64,000 bases of DNA, from contig JAUCEF010000018.1 of the NCBI GenBank assembly GCA_033558025.1, positions 1,364,001 to 1,428,000 on the forward strand, given 5' to 3'. Origin of the DNA: Phytophthora sp. 'mugwort' (taxonomy: Eukaryota > Oomycota > Peronosporomycetes > Peronosporales > Peronosporaceae). Positions 11,659 through 23,499 of this stretch are shown here, piece after piece (the stretch's first letter is position 1; the number at the start of each line of letters is the position of its first letter). Both the position numbers and the translations under genes were made by a program. A model generated the notes under the pieces. It searched no databases. It was not told where the DNA came from and was given only the letters and a program-made list of their open reading frames with translations.

Positions 11659-14600
11659 ATGGAGGGGGGACAGGGCGATAGCATCGTGCTAGAAGAAGAG
11701 ATCGATCCAAACTATGAACCGACAGAGCAGGAAGTACTGGAGTACGCCACCTGGCTTGGAATGGACTTGGATGCTGAGCGTGACCTGTTCTGGATCGCTC
11801 GAGAGGGTTTAAAGGTATGTGGCTATCGTTGGGCCTTTGCTTTCTACTTTTGACAATGCTGACAAGGGAAGTAACACATTCTTTTCCCGCTTTGGACTTG
11901 TTCGCTTTGCAGGCTCCGCTCCCAGAAAACTGGAAACCGTGCAAAACAACAGACACGGAAGAAATTTACTATTTCAACTTTGCCAGTGGTCAAAGCACGT
12001 GGGACCACCCTTGTGATGAGGTTCGGTGCAGTATTTTACAGTCCCTATCTACGCCCATGATTCTTAAAACTCACTCATGCTTTTTAGTTTTACCGTAATT
12101 TGTATGAGGAACACAAGAAGAAACATCAAACGAAAGACGTGCAGGTAATTTCGAGTTGGGTTTTTGAGCAACTCAAGAGAGCTAAATCTCCCTTTATTGA
12201 CGGTGGGAATGGATAGGAGACGGATGAGAAGAAGAAAAAGGTGAAGGAAGACGTGGCGGAGATACTGGGTCGAAAGAGTGGTGGAAAGAAGAAGCGAGGG
12301 TCTTTAGCCAAGGCTGAGCCACTGGGTGGACCTCCATTGGGCAAGGTAAATGCATTGGATAAGAAACCTCTTCCTGGCCTCTCAGGTAGATTGGGGGCTC
12401 TCGGCCCAAGTGGCTTTGGTGGAGGGGCATTAAAGCCTGTAGCAGGTCTTGGGGTAAGTGGATTGAAAGCGAAATGATAGCAGCAAGTGACAGGCTCTCA
12501 TTCATTTTCATGTGTGTATGCGTTTGGTTGTAAAATGCCTTGTTTTTAGCCCCTCAAGAGTGAAGCGAAGGATCTGGGAGGTTCAGGCATCGGACTGGAC
12601 AGCACAGCCGACGAGTTCAAGAGCGATGAACTGGTCAAGCCTCTGTCTAGGGCCCCGCTTGGCACCGTCCTCGGTAAAAAGCCTCTGTTGTCGTCCTCAT
12701 CGGCCGCCGCGACAGGCGCAGCGGAAGTGAAGTCGAATACTGACGCGGAGTTTGACGAGAGGCGTGCAAGGCTCCTCCAAGATCATGCTGAGAGACTACA
12801 TGAGATGCAAGAAGCACACGACAGCGAGCTTGAAGCAATGCGAAAGAAGCTGAAGATGCAGTTGAAGGATAGACAAGACACGGAAGAAATGAAGTTGAAG
12901 CAGTTAAAATGCGAGTTTGGCAAGAAGAAAATCGACTTGGAGAATCAGTTTGATCGAGAGGAAAATGCTCTGATGTGCAGTCGTAAAGACCAACTGAAGC
13001 GGCTCGAGACCGAGACAGAAACTACGCTCACTTGCAAGAAGCAGGATCTAGACTGTGAGTTTAAGTCTGAGATCGCTAAACAACGAGTCAAACACGAAGC
13101 AAAGCAACGCGAGATTCAGGAGGTTTTTGATCAAGAAGAGAAGCAGTTGATGGAGAAGATGGAGACGTCATTTGGCGAGAAGAAAGAAGCGATACAAGTC
13201 GCTATTAACTTGAAAACTCAAGTTGAACAGCTACAAGATCAACAGCAAAAGCTCGAGAGAGAAGTGGAGACGCTTCGCAACGCAAAGAATATTTCACTAC
13301 GAGATAAGGAGCTGGCAGAGAAAGAGCGTATTGACGCTCAACGTGACGTTGAGAAACTTAAAAAACAGCTCCTGGAAATGAATTGCTCAGAACCATCCAC
13401 AGTTCTCCCCAAAGAGTGTGCACAATGCTCTGGTTGGAAGGATCAAGTGTCCTCATTTCAAAGAGAGTGCGCTGAAGGCCAGAGGGAAGTTGGAAAGCTG
13501 CAGAAGGAGCTCACAGCGCTTAAAGAAACGTCTGAACGAGAGAAGCACGAATTGGTGCAGACTCTCCGTAAGCAAGAAGCTCTTCTGGAACAAGAGACGG
13601 CAGCACTACAAGATAAACTAACTTCGCTTGAGGCGGAATCTAACGAACTGAGAACCAAATGCGTCGCTCTTCAGACCAAAATTGATACGACTGAACTGAG
13701 AGAGCCGCCATGTGCACCAGGGGACAGTAAACAACTCGAAGCGTTAAAGAAGCAGCTCGTAGCTGCACAGGCTGAGGTGGTCAACACGAAGAGTGAACTC
13801 AACGACTTGCAGGACCAACACGCTGTGATCCTGACGACGAATGCTCAGATTAAGGACCAACTGATGAAAGAATCAAACGAGAGAAAGGTTCTTCGCGAGC
13901 AGTTGGACTTGAAGACAGAGGAAGACGCAGAGCTCGTTGCTGTCGCGGCGGAAAAGTATCAACAACAACTAGAAGTGCTGCAGCAGCAGCTTGAGAGTGA
14001 GTCACGGGATCGACAAGAGCTGGAGGCCACATGTACGACATTGCGGAAAGATTTAGAGACATTGGAACAGGCGAAGCGCAAACTTGACGCCAAAGCGAAT
14101 GAACTCGAGAGTGACCGAGAACTCGAGTTAAACTCCAACAATGTGTCAGACAATAGTGAGAAAAAACAGCGCTTAGTCGGTCTCGAAAAGGAAGTCGAGC
14201 GACTACTAGACCAGCAGAAAAGCCTCGAGCAAGAGTTGAGCGCACTTCGCGTTGAAAAAGAGACGCTTTTGCGCGATAAAGGGGTTCTAGAAACACAATA
14301 TCTGCTCGGCCAGCATGAGATAGAGGAACTTCGGAAACAAGTCTTGGAAATCAGTCGACGGTATCTACCAGTGACGGACGAGTGCACACAATGCTCGATG
14401 TGGGAGGCTCGGGTTTCGTCACTGACACGTGAATGTAGTAAGGATCACACTGAAGTGACGAAGGTTCGGGAGGAGCTTGAAGAGCAGAAACAACGGATTG
14501 AAAGCCGAGCTTTAGCAGAGCAAGAAAGCGCCAAAGCAGCGATTACAAGTGAGATGGATGAGGCGGCGAAAGCTTTCGAGGACCAAGAAGCTTTTCTAAA

Positions 14601-17600
14601 TCTAAAGCGAGAAATCACGGTCTTACGACAGAAGTTAAGCACCGTTGACGCGGATTCTAGCGAGTTGCAGAGCAGATGCGACTTTCTTCAAGCCGAGAAG
14701 GAGACAGCCGATCAGCGTGCGTCAGAGACATCGTCGACCGCATCAGTAGCACGAGAGCAACTGCAAACGCTCGAGCGTCGGCTTGCAGCGTCCCAAACTG
14801 AAGTCGCCAGTACAAAAGCTGAGCTTGACGATCTGCAGAACCGATACGCTGCTTTACAAACGACCAGTACGCAAACTAAGGAGCAGTTGAAGAACGAGTC
14901 AAACGAAAAGAAGCTGCTGGAGGAGCAATTGGCTTCACAAACGGAGAAACTAGCACAGCGTCTTGCAGCTGGAACCGAGAAGAGCCACCAGCGTCTCCTG
15001 GTACTGCAGCAGCAACTAGAAAGTGAGTCACGTGCCCGACGAGAACGGGAAGATGCGTGTGACACACTGCGCAAAGAGGTTCAGACGTTGGAGCAGGCGA
15101 AGCGCAAGGTGGACGCTCAATTGGGTCAGCTCGAGAGTGACAAGCGGCACCTGGAAGCAGAGAAATCCATGTTAGCACTGCGTCTGGATGAGATCAACAT
15201 GACCCGCAAGCGCGACGAGAAATCGGTGACTTCTGTCGAGGAGGCACTTACCGACAAGAAGCTGGAGGTTGAGCAGTTGCGAGCAAGCTTGAAAGTTGTG
15301 GAAGTGGATAAAGAACACTTGGAGATTCGCATGAAGACGCTAAACCACGATTTTGAGCTGCTTCAAACGAAGATGCAGCGACTAGAGACGGAATATGAGA
15401 GCGAACGCGCTCGATCCCGGTCAATCGAGAAAGAGAAGGACGCAGTATTACAGCGACAAAAGAGTTTGGTTGACGAGCTTGAAAGTAGTCAACGCAAACA
15501 GCGCACGCTGACCACTGAAATCTCGGAGCTGCAGAGTCAGTTGAGTCAAGTAAAGGCGAACGAGGATGCTACGGCGAAGAAGGCGGAACAATTTGCTCAG
15601 AAGTTGCGTCAACTCGAAGAACAAGTGGAACGCGATGGTTTCGCAATGAAAATGAAGCTTCAACAGGCTGAAGTGAAGCACGACAATGTCCTTCACTTGA
15701 AGGAGAGAGGTGAAATGCAGTTGCATGCAAAAGAGAAGGAGCTAGCAGCGACAAAGGAGGAGGTTACGAGACGAGAGAGTGAAGTTGAGTCGCTTCAAGG
15801 CCGCATCAAGTCCCTGCTCAGTGACAAGGAAGAAGTCCAAGCTGCTCTTCTTCACGCCAACATGGCGAATGTTGCTTCAACTTCTGCCAGTCGTGAATCG
15901 GCGAAATCGATCAGTGCTAGTACGGATGTAATGCTCGTGAAACTTGAGCTTGCAGACGCGAACCGAACCGAGCTGGAACTTCATTTAGCCGACATTTCGA
16001 CGCAACTAGAGAACTCAACTCACCGATGCCATTTACTAGAAACACGATGTCGTGACCAAGCAGTTGAAATGGAATCGCTTCACGTACAAGTGGCGTCGCT
16101 CCGTTCGACATGTCAGAAAGTTCACATGACTGCGTTAGAGTCCCTGACACTTGTCGAGAGACTCGAGTACGAGCATAAGAAGCGCACTTTAAGGAGCGAC
16201 TTTTTGAATCAATTGCGAGATTTTCAAGAAAGAGAAGAGCAAGTGCTGGTTCGGCATAAAGCTCGTCTACGCGCTCAATATGAACGACATGTGGAGGACC
16301 TCGTAGCTGAACTCGAGAAGGGGCGACAGGAGCGCGAGAAACAGGAGGAAGCGCTATCCATGCAGATGCTGCAGCAAATACGACACGAGAGGGACGTGAA
16401 GCAAACTGAAGCGAAACGACAGATGCGAGAAGAACTGCAGCACTTTGAGCAAGAATTGCATGAACGCAAAGCTCGCGAGATTGAAATCATCTCGAAAGCA
16501 ATTGAACACGAAGAAGACGAACTGGGTGCAAGGCTTCGTGAACTCCGACAGGTGGCACGTGAGGAGGAACTAGCAAAGCAGGACAAGTCACGTGAGTATG
16601 AAGGTAAAACCGACATGTCACGTGACAGGCAACCACCAGCATCTCCGGGGCAACTGACGAACCGACGAAGCAACAGTCGAATTCAACCTGAGAGTCTTGA
16701 CGGTGATGACGATGACGTTCCTGTATGTGGCAGGCGTGTGAAGACGGGCAACAAAGTGCAACATTCCAGGAGCTTGAGTCGTTCTGATCGTCGTCTCAAG
16801 AGAAACACAAAAACGTATGAAAAGTGGAAGCAACGATTACAAGAAGAGATGAACCTCGTTGGAAACGCAAAAACTTTGGTGGCAAACCAACGTCAGAGTC
16901 TAACGAAACAAGCTCAGCAGCTGAAAGCGAGCAAAAACGAGTGGAAACGGACTTCCCGGAGCTCATCCGAGTCAAATTCAATGCAACGCGAGGTGAAGCG
17001 CATGCTTGACGAGGTTGAGCTTATTATCAAACATTCAGTTGTTTTGTTGTTGTCTGGATAGATTGAGGATTGTGCTAAGTTGTGGTGATGGAGTTTGTTT
17101 AGAACATGGCAAACTGGAGTCAAGGAATGCAAAACTTGCGCAAACAGGAAGCATGGGTTAAACTGCGAGAAGGAAAGTTAGCAAAATTGAAGCACACAGG
17201 TATGGACAATATTCATCTGCGTCAGTATAATTTTGGAACTTGCCGGCCTGGATAACATTTGCTCTATTTGTTTACTAGTTGAACGACTAAGGCGGGGGAC
17301 ACACAGAGATGCTTACGAGCGCGACAACAACTTGTCCGGGTCAAGTGACAGTAGCAGTTACGAGGATAAGGACGAAACTCGTGCTGAATGGTCTGACTTT
17401 TCGACTCCGTCCGAACTGACATCGACGCTAGAAAAGCTCGAGAGGTTGGAACAAGAGTTAGCATCGGATACTGCTGGAAGCTTCTCGGAGGAATTTCCAA
17501 AGAAAATTGACGATCCCTTCCGTGGTAACGAGTTTCACACGGTTTATCAAGTTCCACAGTCGTCCTATGCAAGTCAACAGGAAGGCTCATATCGGTATCC

Positions 17601-18033
17601 GCTGCGCTCGTCACTAGGGAATGTCGTCCCCAGGAGAGCGATCCATTCAGCAGGAGACGTAGTCGGCCCCGATATGCGAAGGATTCGTTCGCAGCGTATT
17701 GGATTTGGTCTGCGGTAAGGCTTCAGTACCATTCTATCTGCTTTGACCGGTAAGACGTCGATTTAACAGTGCTGTTCGTGTTATAGCGGAGATCATTTCG
17801 CATTCGGGTCAATAGCCAGCAGTGGAAGCCGCACTGAGCAGGTCTATCAACAGAGGATCTCGCGCTGGGCAAAAGGCCGCGAAAAGGTGCAACACGCCGC
17901 CACCAACCACGCCACCTGGCTTTCGGGTCTATGTGAGGAACTAAAAGAGTATGGAGCCAAGTACACGCGAGTCGAGGGGGAATTGGAAGACCCGGGTAGT
18001 GTCCGGTTTGTGCAACAAGAGGGAGAAGATTGA
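11659..18033 (+). CDS. CEP164: CEP164-like WW-domain centriolar coiled-coil protein (8 exons)
   Basis: Modelled exons are 11659-11814, 11913-12020, 12088-12144, 12217-12453, 12550-17013, 17103-17199, 17279-17714 and 17787-18033. They join in frame to 1933 residues. The N-terminus ([20 protein letters not shown]) and the following WW domain (about residues 53-84, LPENWKPC ... STWDHP) match the signature of CEP164, the distal-appendage protein needed to dock the mother centriole and build cilia. The middle, about 1300 residues, is almost pure coiled coil with a tandem duplication of about 320 residues carrying ECAQC and ECTQC. The C-terminal tail is Ser/Glu-rich with short basic stretches. Flagellated zoospores would need such a protein. 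The ATG at 11659 is the only in-frame start before the conserved N-terminal motif. The donor at 17013 replaces an in-frame stop at 17059, and the one at 17714 replaces a stop at 17716. Confidence 0.9.
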
Positions 18034-18239
18034 GGTTCATATTAATGAAGCAGTGCTCTCAAACTTGCTATCAAATTGCATCACTTCCTATAGGTGTGTC
18101 TGAAAACAAAATATTGTAACGAATACCATTATATTTTCTACCCCATTTAATATTATTGTTTGCTGACGTATAAGTGATATTCACGGACATTATCTTGATT
18201 GATTTTTTTTGTAATCAATAGTGGGCCCAGATCTTTTCT
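18034..18239. other. AT-rich 3' flank of the CEP164-like gene
   Basis: AT-rich spacer with no coding signal. It presumably contains the polyadenylation region. It ends in a 12-base T run at 18242-18253, where repeat DNA of family A begins. Confidence 0.4.
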
Positions 18240-18800
18240 GTTTTTTTTTTTTTGCCACAAGAAGTGCATTCCGCCACTTCTTCTTCAGTTAAGGTCTGGG
18301 CGACCTGGTGTGGAATAAGGTTACCACACAGGAAGCGCATTCTGCGCCTTCCTCGCCAGTTTCAGTCTGGGTGACTTGGTGTGGAACATGGTTACCCACA
18401 CAGGAAGCGCCTCGCACGTCTTCCTCGCCACGTTCCGTACCCGGAAATCTACCGGCGTCAACGCTTCGAGGTTCAGGAGCTCTGACACCTCAGGAAGTGG
18501 CTCTAGCTGGATGCGTCCTGCTTTGACCCGATGGCCGGTCTCGCCGTCGAGGATGTGATAACGTCCTTCGCCTGGCCGCGTCGGAGAACCCGGGCCCTAG
18601 TTCCGAAACGGTTGAAGCGACTCCAGCCTGAAGTGACTTCAGACTCGACTTGCGGTATCGACTATGTCGAAGTCCCACGGCGACGGCGACCGTGACGTGG
18701 GACTTCGTTACCCACATCTGTGGACGTCTCATTGACGACGTCCAAAACCTCTAGAACTTCGTGTGGAGCATGGTAACCCAGTCCCATAATCTTCAAAGAT
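18240..18800 (-). repeat. Rearranged fragment of element family A with 71-bp tandem repeats
   Basis: Minus-strand homolog of two separated parts of copy A2. The stretch around 18775-18460 matches 24220-24370 plus 38524-38690 (TSSMRRPQMW, then SDAA and LEPLPEVSELLNLE). The stretch 18440-18240 holds about 2.5 copies of a 71-bp tandem repeat also seen at 24050-24215. Because it runs straight across the site where element B is inserted in A2, it shows the empty-site sequence. The order of the repeat block relative to the unique part differs from A2, so the fragment is rearranged. Confidence 0.7.
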
Positions 18801-19257
18801 ACTGTAACGAGTACTTCAAGGTTATAGATTATGTGGGACACATGCCCTTGTAACAGTACTCGGTACGAGATAGTTGACGAGATCTCAGTAGGTGGCCTTA
18901 CAGCCAATAGATATGCATCAGACTAAGCTCTACTATGTTAGATATTGAGTATACATTTACACCACAGGCGGCTTTGCCGCGGATAAGAAGAATGCATTCA
19001 TTTTGAAGTAAAGAGTTTATTTGCATTGCTTAAGGTACCTTTAACTCTTGGAGTGCAGTAGTAAGTAGTTATCTTACGGGTTCGTCTTGGTTCATCTATT
19101 GAACCTAAGGTTATCCACCTTAAGCAAGAGACTCTCTGAGTCCGTGTCTTCCTCTGACGCTAAAGTTACGATAGCCCCGCTGCACTTGGTAGCACTTGTA
19201 GTCAATCCTACACCTGAGTCTTACGACTGTGGTGTAGCGGGATCGGTTAAAATTTGC
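18801..19257. other. Unassigned repeat-flank sequence
   Basis: No gene or recognisable domain. The end nearest 19257 is the presumed 5' leader of element C1, downstream of its primer site on the minus strand. Its segment at 19228-19257 reappears in altered form after the C2 primer site. Confidence 0.3.
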
Positions 19258-19279
19258 TTAAGACCCGATCCGCTTACCA
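19258..19279 (-). other. tRNA primer-binding site of element C1
   Basis: Minus-strand TGGTAAGCGGATCGGGTC follows the LTR terminal CA after a 2-nt spacer. The complement reads as a tRNA 3' end (T-stem CCCGA, acceptor strand TCCGCTT, A, CCA). The C2 site at 43068-43089 differs by only two bases or so. Confidence 0.65.
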
Positions 19280-19281
19280 AC

Positions 19282-20400
19282 TGCGCCCAGACACCGACTA
19301 ACGGAGGGGTTCCCCGATGATCCGTGATCAGCTGAGCTTGGTCTCACCTTGTGTACCCGTCGGTGGCTGGATCTGCTCTCTTAGGACTCCGACGGATGCA
19401 GCGATGTAAATTCTTGAACGTCCTGGCGGGACGTGGAGCAGCGTGGAAGTCTTCGCTCTGCTGCCGTTATTGGTTCCGAACTGAGGTGGTCGACCTTCGA
19501 TCGGGGGCCTGGACTTGATCCAAGGCCGAGGTTGCCGTGTGGCGTTGTTCCTTTCCTTTCCTTGCGTTGCTTGCCGCATCAATTTGCGGGATCTTGCGTG
19601 TTGAGAGTCGAAGCGATCGTCGGCCAAGCACTGAATGCCGATCGATCGGGGTATGCGCTTGAGCAGAAGTTCGCTAACTTGGGGGGGGGGTCGGCCAATA
19701 TACGATCCGATTCTCTCACCGCGACGCTTACTCTGCTACTTTAAGCTAGTTGATACTTTGGAGGGCCAATATAGATCCCTTCTCCGGTACGTACGTAATA
19801 CAATGCAAATTCGAGTCTGATTGTTGTCTATCCTTTTCTTGTCCTATCCTCCCATGCTGAACCCAATCTCGTACCACCTGAATCTCCTGAATCGTGCCCT
19901 TCTTCAACCACTCAACACGTACCGTCCTCACACTTGCCCATCCCCGAGGATGATTATTGATCGAATTCCGATCTGCGAGATCGCGGATGTCAGAACATGT
20001 ATGCCGATCTGCCAACACCGATCGACCCGATCTGCCAAATTCCGTATGTCCGAACCTGTATGCCAATCTACCAGAAAGGGTGTACCGATCCGATCAAGGG
20101 CTGATCTTGATCGATTACGGTCAGCTGAATATTGATCAGAGTCGATCCAGGCCGGCCGCCATCTACATGTCACCGATCGGTCTTAATCCACGCCCCTTGA
20201 CTGCAATCTTGATTTTTGATGTCGATCCGATCTGGACTAAACGTGGTCCGATCCGCATGTGGCCGATCGGTCTTGATCTTCATCCCTTGCCCGGATCTGG
20301 TCTAAGATCGGCCGTGATCAAGGGTCGATCGGGAGTGACTGTGGTCATATAAATAGATCGGTCACGATCTGGGTCGCCGTCAAATTCGCTTTCCGCCCCC
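19282..20400 (-). repeat. GATC-rich LTR of element C1
   Basis: LTR of a Ty3/gypsy family, with its U5 end (ending GGGCGCA on the minus strand) at 19282. The far edge is approximate. It aligns in inverted orientation with 42100-43065 and with 59640-59867. A TATA-like tatttata lies at about 20350 on the minus strand. The U3 part is packed with GATC, GATCGG and CGATC words. It abuts the integrase-chromodomain relic at 20870-21880, so it acts as that element's 3' LTR. It is also followed by a primer site, which suggests a tandem or recombined LTR. Confidence 0.65.
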
Positions 20401-20869
20401 TGTCAGTTGTCCTCTGGTTGATTTCTTCCACCTATCCCGCAGATCGGCTCGTTGCGCGGGGTTTAAGATTCTCATTCGACGCTTCCACAACCGCCCCCTG
20501 TCCGAAGTCATCGCCGTACAGCGGCCCCACTTCGGTCACACTCTTCAATCCGCCTATTTTGGCCGGACTACTGGTTCCGGGAACTCGGACCATCTGGGTT
20601 TCTCTTCGAGCTGGCAAAATATGCATAACTTCACACATACATCCCATTTCCTCTGATCTGTGGCCCCACACAGATCCTTCTTCCGATCCGTCATCGCGGT
20701 GACCAACTCACCGCGACGGTCAACCGTGATACCCCCGACCCCACTTCTCCTTCTGGGACTGCATCACACCGAAACGATTCCGGTTAGCCTGTCCCCGAAG
20801 GAAATCGTGGAGGAGTGCTCCGCAGTTGAGATCGGCTTCATCAACCCAGCTAGGGTCTTCCAATGTACC

Positions 20870-21880
20870 AGAAATCCCCGATAGATCCGTCCATACCGCG
20901 TTCTTCTGCCTGTCCTCAGATCAGTTATCTCTTCACTTCGTATTCATCTGATCCTAGATCTGTTGTCCAGCTGTCCTCGGGCAACAGGGTTTCGTCAAAA
21001 TCCAGTCGATCCAGGATTGGTACAGTCAACTCGATCTGTGGCCGATCTGGGAATTCCTTGACTAACTTCAATTTAGACACATGCGCAATTGGGAATAGCC
21101 GATACTCCGCTTCCGGCGATCTCGAGCCGTAGTGAATATTCGTTGATATTTTCATCAACTCGGAAAGGACTATGCCAGGTATGCCAGCTTACGTGCGAAT
21201 CCTTCTTTCACACCATCCAGGTACAGCCAGACTTGTGATCGGGTCCCGATCTGATGCGGATTGACCTCGTCATTATGCCGACCTGCCCGATCTGAGATCG
21301 CCTTCCGCAGCTTGACATTGACTTGTTCCCTTGTCGTTGTGACTATAGCGCTGGATCTGGTACCTCCATCTCCTAGGCTCTCGGTCTCGGGTGCGAGTAC
21401 TACCCAAAGGTATGGTGGCTTCCAACGTTGATCTGGGGTCCCATCCATGTACGAGATAGAACGGTGTATCTCCTCGCACTCGATCTTACGTCAGTCGCTC
21501 CGCGTACTCATCCCAGTCTTGCTGGTTCAGATCTTGAGTATACATCTTCAGAGCTCGAGTTATGGTCTGTACCATCCGTTTCGCTGTTCTGTTTGCGTGC
21601 GGTCGATACGCCGTCGTCGCCCTCTTTCGCTGTCCGAGGATCTTGTCAAACCCTGGGAAGAAGTCAGATATGAACCCGGGTTCTCGATCGGGGCGGATGG
21701 CCTCGCTAGCACCAAATCCCCGGAAAACACACCCTTCGTACGACTCGGCGATCGTCTGGTCGGTTCTAGACGCATTTGCCTTCGCGATCACATTCCTGTG
21801 AACAGATCTACCCAGATCAGTAGTTCAATATTGCCCTTGAATAACTTTCACAGTCTACACATTCACCCACATATCTTTGC
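20870..21880 (-). pseudogene. Integrase-chromodomain end of element C1
   Basis: Minus-strand relic of Ty3/gypsy pol. The integrase core appears at 21791-21486 (RKRATTAYRPHANRT, MVQTITRALKMY). TPFYLVHGWDPRSTLEA follows at 21479-21273, then the linker with QVWLYLDGVKEGFARKLAYL, and the beginning of a chromodomain (DEYEVKR at about 20930). It closely parallels the relic at 1-1525 (TPFYLVHG; LLPEDSW versus LLPENSW), so the two belong to related chromoviral families. Frameshifts between each piece make it dead. Confidence 0.8.
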
Positions 21881-22002
21881 ACACTGCGATATAAACCTCT
21901 CCAGTGGAAATGATCCCTGATCCGTTGATATGTACGACCAATCCCCTGATGATCACCTTCAACGTTCGCATGATAGTGATGCAAGATATCAAGGTGGAGT
22001 CT

Positions 22003-22377
22003 CTCAACGGGTTACATGAACAGTGCAAAGTCACTCTCCAGAATAGGTGTACCCAAGTACCCCTAGTGCTTAGCCAACGTCACTATGACGTCACTGCAAT
22101 GACGTCACGGAGGGGTACCGCAGACAAGGTACAAATACATCAGAACCACCCAAATAGGATAACATCTAGGGTACCTTACAGGTGACTTACAGTTAGTATG
22201 TAGACGAATTAAAAGCGATCAACTATAAAATATATTCAGTCTTATATCTACCTAATTTGGTAACAGTCCCCTCAGGCAGGGACTAGTAAACTGTCGTTTA
22301 CTGAGAGTTTGTATACTCTCCAGAAGTCGCACTTCCTGTGCGCAACACAGGAAGTGTGACTTGTGTGCCCCGTTACA
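22003..22377 (+). repeat. 5' LTR of element A2
   Basis: LTR of family A in plus orientation, ending CCCCGTTACA at 22377. Its 5' end is decayed (tctcaacggg at about 22003, where A1 has TGTAACGGGG). An 11-bp perfect hairpin (cacttcctgtg / cacaggaagtg) lies near the 3' end. It matches A1 8803-9130. Confidence 0.85.
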
Positions 22378-22379
22378 CT

Positions 22380-22396
22380 TGGTAGTACTTATAGTC
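22380..22396 (+). other. tRNA primer-binding site of A2
   Basis: TGGTAGTACTTATAGTC lies 2 nt after the LTR end and is identical to the A1 site. Confidence 0.6.
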
Positions 22397-22421
22397 AATC
22401 CACGCCTACGCGGGTTACTAT

Positions 22422-23113
22422 TTGAAACCTCGAGGTCCTAGCAACATGGACCGGGATGAGTTTCCCCATCTGAACGACTCACAGTTTGCTGGCATCTTTG
22501 GCAAGGATGCCTTGCACAGCTTGGCGACTTCAACGCAAGCTGAACAGGTTGAGCGTGTGACCGCGTTCGACATGTATGAGCAGGGTTTCATCGAACATGT
22601 TCGGAGCAACCTGCAAGTTCCGGCCGCAGAGCCGAAACCGGTCTACGCCAAGCCGTTGATGCTTAAGGTAAACCCGTACAAAGGAAAGGAAGGTGAAAAC
22701 TTGCACTTCTGGGTGCGAGAAGCAGAGCACGCAATGGATGCGGCTCTCATCTCTCCGGAACACCTCCGAGTGGCTTTCGCCCTCTCCAACCTTAGCGGTC
22801 ATGCTAAGAGTTGGGCGTATACGCGGGAAGCGAGAACGCCTGGATGCGTCGCATCCTGGGCTCAGCTGTGTGAGCAGCTTAGAGCCGTGTTCCTCCCGGC
22901 GAACTATGAGGACCGCCAGCGGTCACGCTTCCTGCCATGCAACCATAGAAGACAGGAGCTGCACGAATACAACCAGAAGATTCAGGAGTTAACCGCATCC
23001 TTCGTGGGGAATCCACTGCATCAACACATTAAGGTGACCGTGTTCATGGACGGTCTAAGAGTAGGACCGGACCGCACCCAGCTATTTCGGGTGCAGGCCG
23101 ATATTCTGGAATA
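22422..23113 (+). CDS. gag capsid protein of element A2 (open frame)
   Basis: Open reading frame of 230 residues encoding a Ty3/gypsy gag/capsid domain. The genuine start is probably the second Met (22446, MDRDEFPHLND). The core around residues 85-225 has the retrotransposon-gag pattern: FWVREAEHAMDAAL, HAKSWAYT, SWAQLCEQLRAVFLP, RRQELHEYNQKIQEL, VFMDGLRVGP. The frame closes at 23113, just before the nucleocapsid. In an active copy it would continue into the zinc knuckle. Same gene as in A1, but here unbroken. Confidence 0.8.
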
Positions 23114-23259
23114 GGTGATGCCGCCCTCCAAGAGGAGTACAGTCACCGCCAGGCGCACCCCGGCGGCGATGTAGACAGGGACAGTGACAGCAAGTCGCGG
23201 GGCCCCCAAGCGGGCCAGTTCCATGGAACTTAGGCTTGCCGGGCAGCACGATAATTGCT

Positions 23260-23330
23260 GCTATAGCTGTGGTAAGCTAGGGTACATGACTCGTGCCTGT
23301 CCTGGGAGACAACAAAAATGTTCCCTTCCA
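23260..23330 (+). pseudogene. Nucleocapsid zinc knuckle of A2 (His replaced)
   Basis: Plus-strand frame reads CYSCGKLGYMTRAC. This fits C-x2-C-x4-H-x4-C except that the His is Tyr, so zinc binding would be weakened. It lies about 150 bp after the gag stop in a separate frame. Confidence 0.65.
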
Positions 23331-23428
23331 AGCCCATCGGCAGGGAACGCAGAACACCAGTAGGGGGCGGGCTCCCTACTGGGGGATACCTAAGTCTTCA
23401 TGAGCGGTGCGCGGGTGGCGCGTGCTAT

Positions 23429-23482
23429 GGAGACTTAACCTTGAGAGTATGCGAGTGCGCATACTCTCAAGGTTAAGTCTCC
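23429..23482. repeat. Perfect 25-bp hairpin between nucleocapsid and protease (A2 copy)
   Basis: Arms 23429-23453 and 23458-23482 are exact reverse complements around the loop agtg. The arms are identical to the A1 hairpin. Confidence 0.95.
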
Positions 23483-23499
23483 AGAAGGGCAGAGTTTGG

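Noticed and set aside
13850..16850. Long Ser/Leu/Cys-rich open frames on the minus strand opposite the CEP164-like exon
   Set aside because: They mirror Glu/Gln/Lys-rich coiled-coil codons of the plus strand; no domain, no start context, and the plus frame has conserved motifs and consistent splicing.
19680..19690. G run at 19680-19690 as a quadruplex regulatory element
   Set aside because: Single homopolymer without four G tracts; the homologous site in C2 (about 42655) is not a long run, so it is likely slippage.
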